From: JAGTRP01 sp035255045
Lineage (GTDB): Bacteria; Pseudomonadota; Gammaproteobacteria; Burkholderiales; Rhodocyclaceae
DNA length: 38,852 bases
Direction: 5' to 3'
NCBI GenBank assembly: GCA_035255045.1
Contig: DATFAA010000136.1
Coordinates: 1-38,852, forward strand
Shown here piece after piece: positions 1 to 7,316 of this stretch. Position 1 is the first letter of the stretch. Each line of letters starts with the position of its first letter. The notes beneath the pieces are model-generated. The model saw only the letters and a program-made list of their open reading frames with translations. It had not been told where the DNA came from and ran no database searches. The position numbers and the translations under genes are program-made.

Positions 1-1
1 G

Positions 2-196
2 GGCAACCCCGGCGGCTTCGACAACGGCGTCTACGACTACGGCGACTGGAAGGTCGGCGCCTCGACCGAGATCTACGGGGTCACCGTCGGCCTCTACGGC
101 ACCGGCACCAATGCCCAGGACGCGTACTACACGAACGTCTACGGCAAGAACATCTCGCGCGGCCAGTTCGTCGCGTACCTGCAGAAGACGTTCTGA
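2..196 (+). CDS. C-terminal end of a TorF-type putative porin (partial)
   Basis: Only the last 64 codons lie in the window; the reading frame is open from base 2 to the TGA at 194-196. The visible peptide is rich in Gly, Tyr and Thr, alternates polar and aromatic residues like outer-membrane beta strands (for example EIYGVTVGLYGTGTN), and ends in Phe (YLQKTF), the usual C-terminal signature for outer-membrane assembly. In many betaproteobacteria a TorF-family porin (TIGR02001 type) precedes a PII gene and an ammonium transporter, and that is the order here. GlnK starts 22 bp downstream, so the genes are probably co-transcribed. The family call rests on context and the terminal strand pattern; another small barrel protein is possible. 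Confidence 0.65.
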   Translation, partial: GNPGGFDNGVYDYGDWKVGASTEIYGVTVGLYGTGTNAQDAYYTNVYGKNISRGQFVAYLQKTF

Positions 197-218
197 CCCC
201 AATCCTCGCGAGGATCCC

Positions 219-557
219 ATGAAGCTCGTTACCGCCATCATCAAGCCGTTCAAGCTCGACGAGGTCCGCGAGGCCCTCTCGGGAATCGGCGTGCAGGGAA
301 TCACCGTCACGGAGGTCAAAGGCTTCGGCCGGCAGAAGGGCCACACCGAGCTCTACCGCGGCGCCGAGTACGTCGTCGACTTCCTGCCCAAGGTCAAGAT
401 CGAGGCAGCGGTCGCGGACGATCTCGTCGAGCGCGCGATCGAGTCGATCGAGAAGTCCGCGAACACCGGAAAGATCGGCGACGGCAAGATCTTCGTCTTC
501 GATCTCGAGCAGGTCGTGCGCATCCGCACGGGAGAAACCGGCGCGCAGGCGCTGTAA
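219..557 (+). CDS. glnK: PII-family nitrogen regulatory protein GlnK
   Basis: This 112-residue protein has the normal length of a PII trimer subunit. It starts MKLVTAIIKPFKLDEVREAL, has the T-loop around residues 37-55 with Tyr46 and the uridylylation site Tyr51 (GAEYVVDFLPK), and the C-terminal nucleotide-binding region TGKIGDGKIFV near residue 84. PII proteins sense ATP/ADP and 2-oxoglutarate and, when not uridylylated, block the ammonium channel AmtB at the inner membrane. The amt gene follows 11 bp downstream, the classical glnK-amtB pair, so GlnK rather than GlnB is the better name. The ATG at 219 is preceded by AGGA; the longer upstream reading frame overlaps the porin gene and is not used. 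Codon use here (many GCG, TCG, ACG) differs from the genes to the right of gshA. Confidence 0.96.
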   Translation: MKLVTAIIKPFKLDEVREALSGIGVQGITVTEVKGFGRQKGHTELYRGAEYVVDFLPKVKIEAAVADDLVERAIESIEKSANTGKIGDGKIFVFDLEQVVRIRTGETGAQAL

Positions 558-568
558 GGGGAACCGCC

Positions 569-2149
569 ATGAAACGATTGCTGCCACTCGCCGCGCTCGC
601 CTTCGCGCTCGCGCTCACCGCCGCCGCGCCCGCGGCCGGCAACGAATACGCGCAGGTCCTCTCTCCGGGCGCGACCTCGCCGCTGATGATCGTCCAGGCG
701 CAGACGCCTCCCGCTCCCGCGGCCGCACCCGCACCTGCACCCGAGGCGAAGGCGGCGGAGCCGGCGAAGGCCGAAGCGGCGCCCGCCGCCGCACCGGCCG
801 CCACCGCGGCGCCCGCGCCGACGCCCAACAAGGGCGACGTCGCGTGGATGCTGGTCTCGACGGCGCTCGTGCTGATGATGAGCATCCCCGCGCTCGCGCT
901 CTTCTATGGCGGCATGGTCCGCTCGAAGAACATGCTGTCGGTGCTGATGCAGGTGTTCGTCGTGTTCTCGCTCATCACCGTGCTGTGGTGCGTCTACGGC
1001 TACAGCCTCGCCTTCACCGAGGGGAACGCGTTCTTCGGGAGCCTCACCGACCGGCTGTTCCTCAAGGGGACGTTCGACTCGGCCAAGGGCGAGTTCGCGA
1101 TGGCCGCGACGTTCTCGAAGAACACGCCGCTGCCGGAGCTCGTCTACGTCGCGTTCCAGGCGACGTTCGCGGCGATCACCGTCTGCCTGATCCTCGGCGC
1201 GTTCGCCGAGCGCATCAAGTTCTCGGCGGTGCTGCTCTTCGCCGTGCTGTGGTTCACGTTCGCCTACACCCCGATCGCCCACATGGTGTGGTTCTGGGCG
1301 GGTCCCGACGCCTACACGGCCGCCGGCGTCGTCGATGCGGCCAACGCGAAGGCGGGCTGGATCTGGCAGATGGGCGCGCTCGACTTCGCGGGCGGCACGG
1401 TCGTTCACATCAACGCGGGCATCGCCGGCATCGTCGGCGCGATCGTGATCGGCAAGCGGATCGGCTTCGGGAGGGAATCGATGGCGCCGCACAACCTGCC
1501 GATGACGATGATCGGCGCGTCGCTGCTGTGGGCCGGGTGGTTCGGCTTCAACGCGGGCTCGGCGCTCGAGGCGAACAACTCGGCGGCGCTCGCGTTCATG
1601 AACACGTTCCTCGCCACCGCGTGCGCCGTGCTGTCGTGGACGTTCGGCGAGTGGGCGTTCAAGGGCAAGCCGTCGATGCTGGGCGCGGCGTCCGGCGCCG
1701 TCGCCGGACTGGTGGCGATCACGCCGGCCGCCGGCAACGTCGGCATTCCCGGCGCGTTCGTGATCGGCCTCGCCGCGGGCCTCGTCTGCCTGTGGGGCGT
1801 CAACGGGTTGAAGCGGATGATCGGCGTCGACGACTCGCTGGACGTGTTCGGCGTCCACGCCGTCGGCGGGATCCTGGGCGCGCTCCTGACCGGCATCTTC
1901 GTGTCGCCGGATCTGGGCGGGCCGAGTGTGGTCGCCGACTGGGTCACGGGCAAGACCGAGTACCCGGGCTACCTCGCCCAGCTCTGGATCCAGGCGAAGG
2001 CGGTCGGCATCACGGTCGTGTGGTCGGGGGTCGTCGCCTTCGTCTCCTACAAGATCGTCGACCTCGTCGTCGGGCTGCGCGTGACGCCCGAGGAAGAGCG
2101 CGAGGGTCTCGACATCTCGTCGCACGGCGAATCGGCGTACCACATGTAG
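569..2149 (+). CDS. amtB: Ammonium channel AmtB with a long Ala/Pro-rich N-terminus
   Basis: The 526-residue protein carries the Amt/MEP/Rh fold in the inner membrane and conducts ammonium. It begins with a cleavable-type signal sequence (residues 1-23), then an unusually long Ala/Pro/Glu-rich segment (about residues 48-90) before the first membrane helix (AWMLVSTALVLMM). Conserved pore elements are visible: the first pore histidine in GGTVVHINAG, the GASLLWAGWFGFNAGS helix, and the second histidine in VFGVHAVGGILGA. The C-terminal cytoplasmic tail (TPEEEREGLDISSHGESAY) is the conserved region that contacts GlnK. It lies 11 bp after glnK, with GGGGAA just upstream of the ATG, and is followed by a strong terminator. 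The Ala/Pro linker is common in betaproteobacterial Amt proteins; its role is not known from the sequence. Confidence 0.96.
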   Translation: MKRLLPLAALAFALALTAAAPAAGNEYAQVLSPGATSPLMIVQAQTPPAPAAAPAPAPEAKAAEPAKAEAAPAAAPAATAAPAPTPNKGDVAWMLVSTALVLMMSIPALALFYGGMVRSKNMLSVLMQVFVVFSLITVLWCVYGYSLAFTEGNAFFGSLTDRLFLKGTFDSAKGEFAMAATFSKNTPLPELVYVAFQATFAAITVCLILGAFAERIKFSAVLLFAVLWFTFAYTPIAHMVWFWAGPDAYTAAGVVDAANAKAGWIWQMGALDFAGGTVVHINAGIAGIVGAIVIGKRIGFGRESMAPHNLPMTMIGASLLWAGWFGFNAGSALEANNSAALAFMNTFLATACAVLSWTFGEWAFKGKPSMLGAASGAVAGLVAITPAAGNVGIPGAFVIGLAAGLVCLWGVNGLKRMIGVDDSLDVFGVHAVGGILGALLTGIFVSPDLGGPSVVADWVTGKTEYPGYLAQLWIQAKAVGITVVWSGVVAFVSYKIVDLVVGLRVTPEEEREGLDISSHGESAYHM

Positions 2150-2277
2150 CCCATCGGTCGCGGTGCGAGCCGCCGCGGCGCAGATTGCAGGCGGTCCGCG
2201 GTCGAGCGCGGATCGCCGGCAGGCGCGGGACCCCCTCCTCCCCGCGCGGCAGTCGGAGTCTCTCCTCCGTGGCTTTT

Positions 2278-2305
2278 CGGGGCGCCCCTTAAGGCGCCCC
2301 GTTTT
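2278..2305 (+). terminator. Rho-independent terminator after amtB
   Basis: A GC-only stem GGGGCGCC (2279-2286) pairs with GGCGCCCC (2293-2300) around a six-base loop; an extra C-G pair closes it at 2278/2301. TTTT follows directly at 2302-2305. It sits 130 bp beyond the amt stop and separates the nitrogen operon from gshA. Confidence 0.82.
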
Positions 2306-2306
2306 C

Positions 2307-2334
2307 TTGCCCCGGCTCCGCCACGGGCTACAAT
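2307..2334 (+). promoter_or_regulatory. Candidate sigma-70 promoter of gshA, placed for a leaderless transcript
   Basis: TTGCCC (2307-2312) and TACAAT (2329-2334) are separated by 16 bp. The expected transcription start, 6-8 bases after the -10, falls at or next to the ATG of gshA (2342), and no Shine-Dalgarno sequence precedes that ATG. The element directly follows the amt terminator. Assigned by eye from hexamer matches. Confidence 0.4.
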
Positions 2335-2341
2335 CGGCGCC

Positions 2342-3628
2342 ATGGTGCCTCATCTCACGACCGCGCTCGCCGGCCCGCTGCAGGCGCTCGAGCAGCGCTT
2401 CCTCGACCGGATGCCGGACATCGAGCGCTGGCTGCGCACCCGCTGGCAGGAGCACGCGGTGCCGTTCTACGCTTCGGTCGACCTGCGCAACGCGGGCTTC
2501 AAGCTCGCGCCGGTGGACACGAACCTCTTCCCCGGCGGCTTCAACAACCTCAACCCGGCTTTCCTGCCCCTCTGCGTCCAGGCGGCCATGGCGGCCATCG
2601 ACAAGTTCTGCCCCGAGGCCCGGAACCTTCTCCTCATCCCGGAGAACCACACCCGCAACCTCTTCTACCTGCAGAACGTCGCCCAGCTCGCCGCCATCCT
2701 GCGCCAGACCGGCCTCAATGTCCGCATCGGCACCCTGCTGCCGGACATCAAGGAGCCCACCCCGATCCAGACTGCCAACGGCCAGACCCTGGTGCTGGAG
2801 CCCCTGGTGCGGACTGAATACCGCCTCGGGGTCGAAGGTTTCGATCCTTGCGCCATCCTCCTCAACAACGACCTGTCGGCCGGCATCCCGGAAATCCTCC
2901 AGAACCTCAACGAGCAGTTCATCCTGCCGCCGCTCCACGCCGGCTGGGCGGTGCGCCGCAAGTCCCATCACTTCGCCGCCTACGACGAGGTGGCCAGGAC
3001 CTTCGCCGAACATATCGGCATCGATCCCTGGCGCATCAACCCGGCCTTCGCGGTCTGCGACTGCGTCAATTTCCACGAGCGCCAGGGCGAGGACTGCCTG
3101 GCCGCCAAGGTCGACTCCGTTCTCACCCAGGTGCGGGAAAAGTACCGGCAATACGGCATCGACGAGCAGCCCTTCGTGGTGGTCAAGGCCGACGCCGGCA
3201 CCTACGGCATGGGGATCATGACCGTGCGGGACGCCTCCGAGGTCATCGGCCTCAACCGCAAGCAGCGCAACAAGATGAGCGTCATCAAGGAAGGCCTGGA
3301 AGTGAGCGAGGTCATCATCCAGGAAGGCGTGCCCACCTTCGAGACCCTGCGTGAGGCGGTGGCCGAACCCGTCATCTACATGATCGACCGCTTCGTGGTG
3401 GGCGGTTTCTACCGGGTCCACACCGGCCGCGGCAAGGACGAGAACCTCAACGCCCCCGGCATGCACTTCGAGCCCCTGGCCTTCGAGACCGGCTGCAACC
3501 TGCCGGACTTCTGCTGCGTCGACCCCGACGCCCCGCCCAACCGCTTCTACGCCTACGGCGTGGTCGGGCGGCTGGCCTGCCTCGCCGCCGCCCTCGAACT
3601 GGAACGCACGGCCCCCGGCGCAGCCTGA
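2342..3628 (+). CDS. gshA: Glutamate-cysteine ligase (proteobacterial GshA, Acidithiobacillus type)
   Basis: This 428-residue protein makes gamma-glutamylcysteine from glutamate, cysteine and ATP, the first step of glutathione synthesis. It matches the gshA family of betaproteobacteria and Acidithiobacillus (TIGR02049 type), which is unrelated in sequence to E. coli GshA. Landmarks are DTNLFPGGFNNLNP near residue 60, LLIPENHTRN near residue 100 and the glycine-rich VVVKADAGTYGMGI near residue 280. The length is normal and gshB follows 8 bp downstream. The ATG at 2342 has no ribosome-binding site but sits just after a possible promoter. Codon use changes inside the gene: 5 of about 7 Ala codons before roughly 2540 are GCG, while after about 2590 some 34 of 39 are GCC. 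The protein itself reads intact across this point. Confidence 0.94.
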   Translation: MVPHLTTALAGPLQALEQRFLDRMPDIERWLRTRWQEHAVPFYASVDLRNAGFKLAPVDTNLFPGGFNNLNPAFLPLCVQAAMAAIDKFCPEARNLLLIPENHTRNLFYLQNVAQLAAILRQTGLNVRIGTLLPDIKEPTPIQTANGQTLVLEPLVRTEYRLGVEGFDPCAILLNNDLSAGIPEILQNLNEQFILPPLHAGWAVRRKSHHFAAYDEVARTFAEHIGIDPWRINPAFAVCDCVNFHERQGEDCLAAKVDSVLTQVREKYRQYGIDEQPFVVVKADAGTYGMGIMTVRDASEVIGLNRKQRNKMSVIKEGLEVSEVIIQEGVPTFETLREAVAEPVIYMIDRFVVGGFYRVHTGRGKDENLNAPGMHFEPLAFETGCNLPDFCCVDPDAPPNRFYAYGVVGRLACLAAALELERTAPGAA

Positions 3629-3636
3629 GCCCGGCC

Positions 3637-4662
3637 ATGGCCCAGCAGCTGCGGTTCGCGACGGACATCCTGGGCGGCAGCGGCCGCTCCCTGCGCCTCG
3701 CCTTCGTGGTCGATCCCCTCGACCACCTCAAGGCCTGGAAGGATTCCACCGTCGCCATGATGCGGGCGGCCGAGCGCCACGGCCACGAGGTCTTCGCCAT
3801 CGACTGCGCCAGCCTCTCCTGGCGCCGCCCCGAGCCCGGCAGCCCGCCGGGCCAGCCCAGCGTCTACGGCGAAGCCGTCCACCTCCACACCCGGCCCGAC
3901 GACCACGACTGGTACCGGGAGACCGGCTCCGAGATCCTTCCCCTGGTGGCCTTCGACGCCGTCATCATGCGCAAGGACCCGCCCTTCGACATCGAGTACA
4001 TCACCGCCACCTGGCTCCTGGAGCGGGCCGAGGGGGACGGCGCCCGGGTCTTCAACAAGCCCCGGGCCCTGCGCGACCACTCGGAGAAGCTGGCCATCGC
4101 CGAGTTCGACCGCTTCACCGTCCCCAGCCTGGTAAGCCGCAACCTGCATCACCTCCAAGACTTCATCGACCACCAGCGGGACGTCATCCTGAAGCCCCTG
4201 GACGGCATGGGGGGCAGCCAGGTCTTCCGGGTGCATCGCAACGACCCCAACCGCAACGTCATCGTCGAGACCCTCTCCCAGCACGGCCAGCGCAGCGTCA
4301 TGGCCCAGCTCTACCTGCCGGAGATCGCCCACGGCGACAAGCGCATCCTGCTCATCGCCGGCCGCCCGGTGCCCTTCTGCCTGGCCCGCATCCCCAAGGC
4401 CGGCGAGACCCGGGGCAACCTCGCCGCCGGCGGCACCGGCGTCGCCCAGGAACTCTCCCCCCGGGACCGGGAAATCGCCGAGACCCTCGCCCCCATCCTG
4501 TGGCGGCGCGGCCTCCTCCTGGTGGGCCTGGACGTCATCGGCAACCATCTCACCGAGATCAACGTCACCAGCCCCACCTGCATGGTGGAAATCCGCCAGC
4601 AGACCGGCTTCGACGCCGCCAGCGCCTTCATCTCCGCCGTCGAGCACGCATGCGGCGCCTGA
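3637..4662 (+). CDS. gshB: Glutathione synthase
   Basis: The 341-residue ATP-grasp enzyme joins glycine to gamma-glutamylcysteine to give glutathione in the cytoplasm. Nearly all E. coli GshB signatures are visible: FVVDPLDHLKAWKDST near the N-terminus, VIMRKDPPFDIEYI, NKPRALRDHSEKL, ILKPLDGMGGSQVFRV (ATP-grasp loop), FCLARIPKAGETRGNLAAGG and GLDVIGNHLTEINVTSPTC. It is about 20 residues longer than E. coli GshB because of a short N-terminal extension (MAQQLRFATDILGGSGRS), so a later start is possible. Its last 13 bases overlap apbE. With gshA it forms the full two-step glutathione pathway. Confidence 0.96.
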   Translation: MAQQLRFATDILGGSGRSLRLAFVVDPLDHLKAWKDSTVAMMRAAERHGHEVFAIDCASLSWRRPEPGSPPGQPSVYGEAVHLHTRPDDHDWYRETGSEILPLVAFDAVIMRKDPPFDIEYITATWLLERAEGDGARVFNKPRALRDHSEKLAIAEFDRFTVPSLVSRNLHHLQDFIDHQRDVILKPLDGMGGSQVFRVHRNDPNRNVIVETLSQHGQRSVMAQLYLPEIAHGDKRILLIAGRPVPFCLARIPKAGETRGNLAAGGTGVAQELSPRDREIAETLAPILWRRGLLLVGLDVIGNHLTEINVTSPTCMVEIRQQTGFDAASAFISAVEHACGA

Positions 4663-5693
4663 TCGCCTGGCTTCCCGCCCTGGCCCTCATCATCGCCCTG
4701 GCGGGCTGCCACGCCCCACCCGCCATCCAGCAGCAGGAATCCTACGTTTTCGGCACCCGGGTCGAAGTGCTGGTGGTGGACCCCGACCCGGACAAGGGCC
4801 GGGCCGCCATCTCGGCGGTGCTGCGGGAATTCGACCGCCTGCACCGGGCCTACCACGCCTGGCAGCCTTCGGAACTCACCGCCCTCAACGACGCCATCGC
4901 CGCCGGCAAGCCCCACCCGGTGACGCCGGAACTGGCCGATCTCATCCGCAAGGCCCAGGAGATGGCCCGCCGCGGCAATTACCTGTTCGACCCGGGCATC
5001 GGCCGGCTCATCAACCTGTGGGGCTTCCAGGCCGACGAGTTCAAGGCCGAGGTGCCCAAGGCCGCCGACATCGACGCATGGCTCAAGGCCCGGCCCTCCA
5101 TCGCCGACCTGCGCCTCGAGGACCACACCGTCACCAGCCGCAACCGCCAGGTCGCCCTGGATTTCGGCGGCTACCTGAAGGGCGTGGCCCTGGACCGGGC
5201 GGCGGCCATCCTGCGGGCCCAGGGCATCCGCAACGCCCTCATCAACATCGGTGGCAACATCATGGCCCTGGGGGACAAGCAGGGTCGCAAGTGGCGGGTG
5301 GGCATCCAGCATCCCCGCCAGCCCGGGCCCCTCGCCACCGTCGAACTCAGCGACGGCGAGGCCATCGGCACCTCCGGCGACTACCAGCGCTACTTCGAGG
5401 TGGAGGGCAAGCGTTATCCCCATCTCCTCGATCCCCGCACCGGCTACCCCGCCACCCATACCCAGGCGGTCACCGTCCTCATCCCCGGCGGCGCCGACGC
5501 GGGCACCCGCTCCGACGCCAGCTCCAAGCCCATCTTCATCGCCGGCCCCGAGGGCTGGCGGCAGCAGGCCCGCAACCTGGACATCGACCTGGTCCTGCGG
5601 GTGGACGCCGCGGGCAAGGTGTTCGTCACCGACACCCTCAACAAGCGCCTCGAATTCGTCGGCAGCAAGCCGGAGATGGAGGTGGTGCCGTGA
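4650..5693 (+). CDS. apbE: FAD:protein FMN transferase ApbE (lipoprotein)
   Basis: The 347-residue protein is an ApbE-family flavin transferase, which attaches FMN from FAD to Thr or Ser of target proteins such as NqrB, NqrC and RnfG in the periplasm. The N-terminus is a lipoprotein signal with lipobox LAGC, Cys20. Family signatures follow: YVFGTRVEVLV, RAYHAWQPSELTALN, LFDPGIGRLINLWGF, VALDFGGYLKGVALDRA, NIGGNIMALG, AIGTSGDYQRYF, HLLDPRTGYPA and a final Asp-rich metal site region DAGTRSDASSKPIFIAG. The ATG at 4650 overlaps the gshB stop. No Nqr or Rnf genes lie in the window, so its target is not shown. Co-transcription with gshAB is inferred from the overlap. Confidence 0.93.
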   Translation: MRRLIAWLPALALIIALAGCHAPPAIQQQESYVFGTRVEVLVVDPDPDKGRAAISAVLREFDRLHRAYHAWQPSELTALNDAIAAGKPHPVTPELADLIRKAQEMARRGNYLFDPGIGRLINLWGFQADEFKAEVPKAADIDAWLKARPSIADLRLEDHTVTSRNRQVALDFGGYLKGVALDRAAAILRAQGIRNALINIGGNIMALGDKQGRKWRVGIQHPRQPGPLATVELSDGEAIGTSGDYQRYFEVEGKRYPHLLDPRTGYPATHTQAVTVLIPGGADAGTRSDASSKPIFIAGPEGWRQQARNLDIDLVLRVDAAGKVFVTDTLNKRLEFVGSKPEMEVVP

Positions 5694-5887
5694 CCCTCGA
5701 CCAGGAAGCCGTCGACCGCGCCAGCCGCCGTCTGGCCGGCCTCGCCGCCCTGCGCCGGCTGCGCCGCCTGGTGGACGAGGAAAACGCCCTGGAATTCTGG
5801 CGCGCCCGTTGGGCCTTCCGCCTCGGCACCCTGTTCGCGGTGGTCGGCGCCGCCCTGCTCGCCTACCTGCTCATCCGCCTCCTCTAG
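5690..5887 (+). CDS. Small single-helix membrane protein of unknown function
   Basis: A GTG at 5690 overlaps the apbE stop (GTGA) and opens a 65-residue protein. It has a basic, Leu/Arg-rich first half (SRRLAGLAALRRLRRLVDEE) predicted to be an amphipathic or coiled helix, and one transmembrane helix near the C-terminus (TLFAVVGAALLAYLLIRLL). The translational coupling to apbE and the membrane helix suggest it acts at the inner membrane together with ApbE or its substrate, but this is inference. I do not recognise a named family. Codon use matches the neighbours, which supports a real gene. Confidence 0.6.
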   Translation: MTLDQEAVDRASRRLAGLAALRRLRRLVDEENALEFWRARWAFRLGTLFAVVGAALLAYLLIRLL

Positions 5888-5963
5888 CCCTCGCCTCCCC
5901 CGGCGGCACTTTGACCTGCCCGGCTGGTCCACGGAACACAGCTCTCCGGGACTTCCAAGCACA

Positions 5964-7316
5964 GTGACAAGAACGGGTGCAGGTCGCCATGGGCAGATCA
6001 CCGACAGCCAACCCCTGCCCGCCGAGGTACAGCGTCTGCTCGTCCAGCGGGTCGGCCTTCGGCTGTCCGCCGGCGACTGGAGCAAGGCCGAGCATCTGCT
6101 GCGGGCCCGGGCGCCGCGGCGCTTCCCCAGCCTGGCCGCCTACTGCGCCAGCCTCTCCCCGAGCGAACTGCACCAGGAAGTGGAGCGCATCGCCGCCCAG
6201 CTCACCCCCGGCGAGACCTTCTTCTTCCGGGACCACGGCCAGTTCGAGCTGCTGCGCTTCGAACTCCTGCCGGAACTGATCGCGGCCCGCCGCGGGCGCA
6301 AGACCCTGCGCCTGTGGAGCGCCGGCTGCGCCACCGGGGAGGAGGCCTACTCCCTCGCCATGGTCACGGACATGGTGCTGCCCGAGCGCCGGGACTGGCA
6401 GATCACCATCATCGGCACCGACATCAACGAGGAAGCCCTGGCCAAGGCCCGGCGGGGACGCTACGGCCGCTGGTCCTTCCGCCTCGCCCCGGCCAGCCTG
6501 CAGGGGCGCTACTTCCACCGGGAAGGGGAGCAGTGGACCGTCAACCCCGACATCCGCGCCATGGTCACCTTCCGCCCCGGCAACCTGGTGTCCGATCCCC
6601 TGCCGGACCCGCTCCTCCGGGACCTCGACCTGATCCTTTGCCGCAACGTCCTCATCTATCTGGAGCCCGAGGCGGTGCACCGGGTGGCCGCCAAGCTGAC
6701 GGCCTGCCTGGCCGACGGCGCCTACCTCCTGACCGGCCACACCGAACTCATGGGCGTGCCCCTGGCTGGCCTCGATCCCCGCCTCTTTCCCGAGGGGGTC
6801 GCCTACCAGCGGACCCGGCGTCCCCTCCAGCCCCTGCCCCCTGCCCCGGCGCTCCCTATCCCCGCAGCCCCCCCCATGGCGGCGCCGCGGCCCAGGCCCA
6901 TACCGCAGCCGGCCCCTGCGGCCCCGGTGCCCCCGCCCACCTTCCGGGAGGCCCGGGCCCTGGCCGACCGGGGCGACTACCCGGCGGCCGAAGCGGCCTG
7001 CCTGGAAGCCCTGCAGGCCGATCCCCTGGTCCCCGCCCCCCATTTCCTCCTGGCCCAGCTCGCCCAGCTGCGGGGCGACTACCCGGCTGCCGAGGAGCGG
7101 CTCAAGCGCACCCTCTACCTCGATCCCAAGTGCGTCGCCGCCTACCTGGAGCTGGCCGCCCTCCACGAGCGCGCCGGCGACAACGCCAAGGCCCAGGCCC
7201 GACGCCGCGCCGCCCTCGGCCTGCTGCGCACCCTGCCGGCCGAGTCCCGGGTCGAGCCCTTCGAGGCCAGCGCCGGCCAGCTGGCCGACTGGCTGGCCCA
7301 GATGGAGGCCCTGTGA
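5964..7316 (+). CDS. cheR: CheR-type MCP methyltransferase with C-terminal TPR domain
   Basis: The 450-residue protein (GTG start) methylates glutamates of chemoreceptors using S-adenosylmethionine. The N-terminal helical CheR domain is followed by the methyltransferase core: PGETFFFRDHGQFELL, LWSAGCATGEEAYSLAM (SAM site, about residues 115-132), IIGTDINEEALAKAR, and DLILCRNVLIYLE. After a Pro/Ala-rich linker (about residues 285-322) come tetratricopeptide repeats (FREARALADRGDYPAAEAAC onward, about 327-430). This CheR-TPR form is the type seen in WspC-like alternative chemosensory systems, where the repeats replace docking on a receptor pentapeptide. It is the first gene of a six-gene operon and overlaps the next gene (GTGA at 7313-7316). 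I see no convincing promoter in the 76-bp gap after the small membrane protein. Confidence 0.93.
   Translation: MTRTGAGRHGQITDSQPLPAEVQRLLVQRVGLRLSAGDWSKAEHLLRARAPRRFPSLAAYCASLSPSELHQEVERIAAQLTPGETFFFRDHGQFELLRFELLPELIAARRGRKTLRLWSAGCATGEEAYSLAMVTDMVLPERRDWQITIIGTDINEEALAKARRGRYGRWSFRLAPASLQGRYFHREGEQWTVNPDIRAMVTFRPGNLVSDPLPDPLLRDLDLILCRNVLIYLEPEAVHRVAAKLTACLADGAYLLTGHTELMGVPLAGLDPRLFPEGVAYQRTRRPLQPLPPAPALPIPAAPPMAAPRPRPIPQPAPAAPVPPPTFREARALADRGDYPAAEAACLEALQADPLVPAPHFLLAQLAQLRGDYPAAEERLKRTLYLDPKCVAAYLELAALHERAGDNAKAQARRRAALGLLRTLPAESRVEPFEASAGQLADWLAQMEAL

Noticed and set aside
353..3466. A 1037-codon minus-strand open frame across glnK, amt and gshA
   Set aside because: It lies opposite three well-supported genes, has low-complexity Arg/Glu/Gly-rich content and no family motifs; it is a by-product of high third-position GC.
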